The notes beneath the pieces were generated by a model that searched no databases, was not told where the DNA came from, and was given only the letters and a program-made list of their open reading frames with translations. Position numbers and translations under genes: made by a program. From Shimia sp040225985 (GTDB lineage: Bacteria; Pseudomonadota; Alphaproteobacteria; Rhodobacterales; Rhodobacteraceae), in assembly GCF_040225985.1 (NCBI RefSeq), contig NZ_JBBPEU010000004.1, forward strand, positions 124,001-188,000: a stretch of DNA of 64,000 nt. The letters run 5' to 3'. Shown piece by piece: positions 59,870 through 64,000 of the stretch (position 1 is its first letter; every line of letters begins with the position of its first letter).

Positions 59870-61063
59870 ATGCTGACAGATAAACGCATTCTCCTGATCA
59901 TCGGGGGCGGAATTGCCGCCTATAAATCGCTGGACCTGATCCGCCGCCTGCGCGAACGCGGGGCTTGGGTCACGCCGGTCTTGACCAAGGCGGGGCAGGA
60001 ATTCGTGACGCCGCTGTCGGTGTCGGCCCTGGCGGGCGAGAAAGTTTACCGCGATCTGTTCGACCTCACGGACGAGGCCGAGATGGGCCATATCCAGCTT
60101 TCCCGATCGGCAGATCTGATCGTCGTGGCGCCAGGAACGGCCGATTTCATGTCCAAGATGGTCACTGGGCAGGCCAATGACCTGGCCTCGACGCTGGTTC
60201 TGGCGACCGATACGCCGGTTCTGGTGGCGCCCGCGATGAATGTCCGCATGTGGGAGCACCCCGCGACGCGCCGGAATGTTTCGACCTTGCGTGGCGACGG
60301 GGTGATGTTCGTCGGCCCGAACGAAGGCGACATGGCCTGTGGAGAATTTGGTCCGGGGCGCATGTCCGAACCGCTTGAAATCGTGTCGGCCATTGAAACC
60401 GCACTGGCCGAGGGCCCCCTGACCGGGCGGCGCATCCTGGTGACTTCGGGGCCGACCCATGAACCGATTGACCCCGTGCGCTATATCGCGAACCGGTCGT
60501 CGGGTGCGCAGGGCAGTGCCATCGCGCGTGCCCTGACCACGATGGGTGCGGACGTGATTTTCGTGACCGGCCCGGCCGATGCAGAACGCCCCGAAGGCGC
60601 CCATGTCGTCGAGGTGGAAACTGCCGCGCAGATGCTCGAGGCGGTGCAGGCGGTTCTGCCGGTCGATGCTGCCATCTTTGCCGCCGCCGTGGCGGACTGG
60701 CGGGTAACAAGCGCGTCGGACAGCAAGATCAAGAAACAGGCCGGCGCGATCCCGTCGCTCGACTTTGCCGAAAACCCCGACATCCTTGCCACGGTCAGCC
60801 AGATGGCCGAAGGGCGGCCGGGTCTGGTCGTGGGGTTTGCCGCAGAAACCGATGACGTGATTGCCAATGCCACCGCAAAGCGCGCGCGCAAGGGGTGTGA
60901 CTGGATCGTTGCCAATGACGTTAGCCCCGAGACTGGAATCATGGGCGGCAGCGAAAACGCCGTGACCCTGATTTCCGATGCAGGGGCCGAACATTGGCCG
61001 CGCATGGGCAAGCACGAGGTCGCACATCAACTGGCTGAACGTATTGCCGAACAGCTTGGGTGA
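59870..61063 (+). CDS. coaBC: Phosphopantothenoylcysteine decarboxylase/phosphopantothenate-cysteine ligase
   Basis: A 397-aa bifunctional enzyme of CoA synthesis. N-terminal CoaC (flavin) domain: GGGIAAYKSLDLIRRLRERG, APAMNVRMWEHP and the catalytic cysteine in DMACGEFGPG. C-terminal CoaB domain: TSGPTHEPIDPVRYIANRSS. Cytosolic. It supplies CoA for the CoA-ester chemistry encoded elsewhere in the window. Confidence 0.97.
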   Translation: MLTDKRILLIIGGGIAAYKSLDLIRRLRERGAWVTPVLTKAGQEFVTPLSVSALAGEKVYRDLFDLTDEAEMGHIQLSRSADLIVVAPGTADFMSKMVTGQANDLASTLVLATDTPVLVAPAMNVRMWEHPATRRNVSTLRGDGVMFVGPNEGDMACGEFGPGRMSEPLEIVSAIETALAEGPLTGRRILVTSGPTHEPIDPVRYIANRSSGAQGSAIARALTTMGADVIFVTGPADAERPEGAHVVEVETAAQMLEAVQAVLPVDAAIFAAAVADWRVTSASDSKIKKQAGAIPSLDFAENPDILATVSQMAEGRPGLVVGFAAETDDVIANATAKRARKGCDWIVANDVSPETGIMGGSENAVTLISDAGAEHWPRMGKHEVAHQLAERIAEQLG

Positions 61064-61113
61064 TGTATCTGGTCTGGTGGACCTGCGTTTCCAGCACGGG
61101 AAAGGACTGAGAC

Positions 61114-61575
61114 TTGGTGGAAATCTGCCTGACATGGCTTGAGGACGCGGACCGGTCCGTCGCCTTGCCGTCTTATGAAACCGCAGGGGCGGCGGGGGCA
61201 GATGTGCGCGCCAATTTTCCCGCGTCCGAACGCAATGGCCTGACCCTGCAACCGGGCGCGCGTGCGCTGGTGCCCACGGGTCTGCGGATCGAGATACCGG
61301 CAGGATACGAGGTGCAGGTCCGCCCGCGCTCGGGGCTGGCCCTGAAACACGGCATCACACTGCCCAACACTCCGGGCACCATCGATAGCGATTATCGCGG
61401 CCCCCTTGGGATCATCGTCATGAATGCCGGCAATGCGCCCTTTCACATCGAACATGGCGCGCGTATTGCCCAGTTGATCGTGGCGCCGGTGTTCCAGGCA
61501 TCCTTTACAGTGACAGAAAAACTGAGTGAGACCGAACGCGGCAGTGGCGGATTCGGCTCGACCGGGGTGGGCTGA
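61114..61575 (+). CDS. dut: dUTP pyrophosphatase
   Basis: A 153-aa dUTPase that hydrolyses dUTP to dUMP. Motifs: GADVRA (motif 1), VRPRSGLALKHGI (2), NTPGTIDSDYRG (3), and C-terminal RGSGGFGSTG (5). The start is either TTG 61114 or GTG 61117; AAAGGA lies 7-10 nt upstream of both. TGATG overlap with the next gene. Confidence 0.97.
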   Translation: MVEICLTWLEDADRSVALPSYETAGAAGADVRANFPASERNGLTLQPGARALVPTGLRIEIPAGYEVQVRPRSGLALKHGITLPNTPGTIDSDYRGPLGIIVMNAGNAPFHIEHGARIAQLIVAPVFQASFTVTEKLSETERGSGGFGSTGVG

Positions 61576-62624
61576 TGTTGTTGGTGTTCATCATGGCGGG
61601 CGTGCTTTACGGCATTGGCGCGGTCATGGGCGCGCCGAAGTCCGCGCGCTGGACGATGATCTTTATCCTTTATCTTGCCGTGCTCGGGGCCAACCTAGTG
61701 CTGCCCGAGGGCAACGGGCTGCGTATGGCCACAGGGGAGAGTCCTGCGCTCTGGCTCATGATCGGCGGATTTGTGGCGCTGGCGCTGGTGTATGGCGCGG
61801 GCTTGAATTGGTTGCGGTCACGGGCCCAGCCTGCGGAGGCCCCTGACGCCCCGGAAGACGACCGGTTGTTCAGCGACACGGAGTTGAACCGCTATGCCCG
61901 CCATATCGTTCTGCGCGAGATTGGCGGGCTTGGGCAAAAGCGGCTCAAGGATGCGCGGGTTCTGGTGATCGGGGCAGGGGGGCTGGGCTCGCCCGCGCTG
62001 CTTTATCTTGCGGCGGCAGGCGTCGGGACGATCGGCGTGGTCGATGACGATGTGGTGGACAATTCCAACCTGCAACGGCAGGTGATCCACAAGGACGCAG
62101 GGATCGGAACGCCCAAGGTGTTCTCGGCGCAAGAGGCCATGCAGGCCCAGAATCCGTTTATCACGGTGCTGCCCTATAACCGGCGCCTGTCGGCCGAAGA
62201 TGCCAGGGTCTTGATCGCCGATTATGACCTCGTGTTAGATGGCACCGACAATTTCGACACGCGGTATCTAGTGAACCGGGCTTGCGTCGCTGCGGGCAAA
62301 CCGCTGATTTCCGGCGCGCTGTCGCAATGGGAAGGGCAACTCAGCGTGTTTGACCCTGCCAACGACGCCCCGTGTTACCAATGCGTGTTCCCCGAGGCCC
62401 CGGCTGCGGGTCTGGCCCCGAACTGCGCCGAGGCCGGGGTTCTGGGGCCGTTGCCCGGCGTGATCGGCACGATGATGGCCGCCGAGGCAATCAAGCAGAT
62501 CACGGGCGCGGGCATGGTTCTGCGCGGCGACATGCTGATCTATGACGCGCTTTACGGAGAAACCCGCAAGATCGCGATCAAAGCCAATCCGGCCTGTCCT
62601 GTCTGCGGCAGAGACACGGCCTGA
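61575..62624 (+). CDS. moeB: MoeB/ThiF-type adenylyltransferase fused to a membrane domain
   Basis: A 349-aa protein. Residues 1-80 hold three predicted membrane helices (about 2-20, 27-43 and 58-80); residues about 97-349 are an E1-like ThiF/MoeB domain with GAGGLGS (133-139), DDDVVDNSNLQRQ, DGTDNFDTRYLVNR, the zinc cysteines C267/C270 and C341/C344, and NCAEAGVLGP. It adenylates a sulfur-carrier protein C-terminus for molybdopterin or thiamine sulfur transfer. The N-terminal membrane part is not in E. coli MoeB. Coupled to dut (TGATG). Confidence 0.9.
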   Translation: MLLVFIMAGVLYGIGAVMGAPKSARWTMIFILYLAVLGANLVLPEGNGLRMATGESPALWLMIGGFVALALVYGAGLNWLRSRAQPAEAPDAPEDDRLFSDTELNRYARHIVLREIGGLGQKRLKDARVLVIGAGGLGSPALLYLAAAGVGTIGVVDDDVVDNSNLQRQVIHKDAGIGTPKVFSAQEAMQAQNPFITVLPYNRRLSAEDARVLIADYDLVLDGTDNFDTRYLVNRACVAAGKPLISGALSQWEGQLSVFDPANDAPCYQCVFPEAPAAGLAPNCAEAGVLGPLPGVIGTMMAAEAIKQITGAGMVLRGDMLIYDALYGETRKIAIKANPACPVCGRDTA

Positions 62625-62722
62625 GATCGGCCTGCGCGACGCTCTGAGAACGTAATTTCCGAGCAGTCTGGCGTTGAACATATCCTGCAGGCGCTTAGGT
62701 TGATTTGCAAAGGAGAACCTGC

Positions 62723-64000
62723 ATGACGAACCCGCTTTTGTCCGACTGGAGCACGCCGTTTTCGCTGGCCCCGTTCGACGCCATTTCAGACGATGATTTT
62801 GCCCCCGCGCTGGACGTGGCCCTTGCCACCCACACGGCAGAAATCGCGGCCATTGCCGAAAACCCTGACGCCCCCAGTTTTGCCAACACGATCGAGGCGA
62901 TGGAGGCCGCTGGCGAAGATCTCGACAAGGTCCTGTCAGTGTTCTTCACCGTGGCCGGTGCCGACAGCAACCCACAGCGCGAGGCATTACAGCGCGAATT
63001 TTCCCCCAAACTCGCCGCGCATTTCTCGGCGATTTCCTCCAACAAGGCGCTGTTCCGCCGCGTGGCCGCCGTCTGGGAGGCGCGCGATGGTCTGGGGCTG
63101 GACGACGAACAAGAGCGGGTTTTGATGCTGACACATCGCGGCTTTGTCCGTTCGGGGGCTGCGCTGGAAGGGGAAGCCGACACGCGGATGCAGGCCATTA
63201 TGGGCCGGCTTGCGGAACTGGGCACAGCCTTTACCCAGAATCTACTGGCGGATGAACGCGACTGGTTCATGCCGCTGGCCGAAGGGGATCTGGAAGGGCT
63301 GCCAGGGTTCGTGGTCGAGGCTGCGCGTGCCGCGGGCAAGGAAAAGGGCGCAGGCGGGCCGGTGGTGACCTTGTCGCGGTCGCTGATCGTGCCCTTCCTG
63401 CAATTTTCGCCCCGCCGTGACCTGCGCAAGAAGGCCTTTTCCGCCTGGGCCGCGCGTGGCGCCAATGGCGGCGAGACCGACAACCGCGCGATCACTGCAG
63501 AAATTCTTGCCCTGCGCGCAGAACGCGCCAAACTGCTCGGCTATGACAGCTTTGCGGATTTCAAACTTGAAACCGAAATGGCAGGCACCCCTGCGGCAGT
63601 GCGCGAGCTGTTGATGGCGGTCTGGGAACCGGCCAAGGCCCGTGCCGAGGCCGATGCCAAAATTCTGACCGACATGATGCATGCCGACGGGATAAACGGC
63701 GATCTCGCCCCGTGGGACTGGCGCTATTATGCCGAGAAGCGGCGCAAGGTCGAACATGATCTCGATGAGGCGGCACTCAAGCCCTATCTGCAACTCGACC
63801 GGATGATCGAAGCCGCCTTTGCCTGTGCCAACCGCCTGTTCGGGCTGGAATTCGCACCACTACAGATCACACTGTATCACCCGGATTGCCGTGCGTGGGA
63901 AGTCACCCGCAACGGCGAACATGTGGCGGTGTTCATCGGAGACTATTTCGCGCGCGGTTCGAAACGGTCGGGGGCTTGGTGCTCGGCGATGCGTTCACAA
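62723..64000 (+). CDS. M3-family oligopeptidase (partial)
   Basis: The first 426 residues of a zinc metallopeptidase (oligopeptidase A/Dcp family, usually about 670-690 aa). N-terminus MTNPLLSDWSTPFSLAPFDAIS; NTIEAMEAAGEDL and LAPWDWRYYAEK are typical blocks. The zinc site HEFGH lies beyond the window. It degrades short peptides in the cytosol. AAAGGAGA precedes the ATG. Confidence 0.93.
   Translation, partial: MTNPLLSDWSTPFSLAPFDAISDDDFAPALDVALATHTAEIAAIAENPDAPSFANTIEAMEAAGEDLDKVLSVFFTVAGADSNPQREALQREFSPKLAAHFSAISSNKALFRRVAAVWEARDGLGLDDEQERVLMLTHRGFVRSGAALEGEADTRMQAIMGRLAELGTAFTQNLLADERDWFMPLAEGDLEGLPGFVVEAARAAGKEKGAGGPVVTLSRSLIVPFLQFSPRRDLRKKAFSAWAARGANGGETDNRAITAEILALRAERAKLLGYDSFADFKLETEMAGTPAAVRELLMAVWEPAKARAEADAKILTDMMHADGINGDLAPWDWRYYAEKRRKVEHDLDEAALKPYLQLDRMIEAAFACANRLFGLEFAPLQITLYHPDCRAWEVTRNGEHVAVFIGDYFARGSKRSGAWCSAMRSQ

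Noticed and set aside
59786..61135. A 449-codon minus-strand open frame opposite coaBC
   Set aside because: Shadow of coaBC; no motifs, and it runs into the promoter area of dut.

Overview
The window is chromosomal DNA from a GC-rich alphaproteobacterium, very probably a marine Rhodobacteraceae (Roseobacter-group) species. The reasons are the complete succinate dehydrogenase and partial 2-oxoglutarate/succinyl-CoA gene clusters with mdh alongside, the ethylmalonyl-CoA (EMC) pathway genes mcl2, mch, ecm and ccr, a LuxR/LuxI acyl-homoserine-lactone pair with a CtrA-type box, an RpoH group II sigma factor behind an RpoE-type promoter, and many small roseobacter-type conserved genes. I see no phage, transposon, CRISPR array, tRNA or rRNA gene.

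Layout. 1-5.9 kb (minus strand): sucA (cut by the window edge), a sulfotransferase, sucD, sucC, then mdh. 6.1-10.3 kb (plus): a small lipoprotein, a TauE/SafE permease, mcl2, an NnrU-like membrane protein, a DUF1737 protein and mch. 10.3-17.4 kb (plus): sdhC, sdhD, sdhA, a GT61-type glycosyltransferase, a small unknown ORF, sdhB, and an RTX-type secreted protein. 17.5-22.3 kb: small periplasmic and DUF1989 proteins, a serine hydroxymethyltransferase-like enzyme divergent from a LysR regulator, and deoD. 22.4-28 kb: ecm, a GNAT acetyltransferase, a PlsB-like acyltransferase and ccr. 28-32 kb: a 71-aa ORF, luxR, luxI, a RecD-like helicase and an SDR oxidoreductase. 32-39 kb (minus): a TauE/TIGR02186 pair and a BMP-type nucleoside ABC importer. 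39-47 kb (mostly minus): rimI, tsaB, a degenerate GFA protein, nfuA, a DsbA-fold isomerase, a universal stress protein, an ilvE-like aminotransferase, trpS, a rhomboid-like protein without catalytic residues (plus strand), hdeD and murJ. 47-54.5 kb: glnD and an LppC-like lipoprotein, divergent from rsmI, yraN, gshB and an esterase. 54.4-58 kb (minus): comM, a GST fused to a Cys-rich tail, a cobC-like phosphatase and cobU. 58-64 kb (plus): rpoH2, chaN-like, coaBC, dut, a membrane-anchored moeB and an M3 peptidase cut by the window end.

How the genes fit together. The first 28 kb hold much of central carbon metabolism: TCA enzymes plus the EMC pathway, which lets the cell assimilate acetyl-CoA without isocitrate lyase. 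Ecm needs adenosylcobalamin, and cobU/cobC lie in the same window. The most striking non-coding signal is a palindrome, TGTGATCACA, present as helically phased pairs in front of both sucC and sdhC and so probably an operator for a shared TCA regulator. Other regulatory signals are a perfect TTAA-N7-TTAAC CtrA box ahead of the quorum-sensing operon, a TGATCC-N18-TAATT RpoE-like promoter ahead of rpoH2, and a recurring 3'-end module (hairpin followed by a GAGTATTT element). Cell-surface and secreted-product genes (sulfotransferase, glycosyltransferase, RTX protein) sit inside or directly behind both TCA operons, which is unusual.
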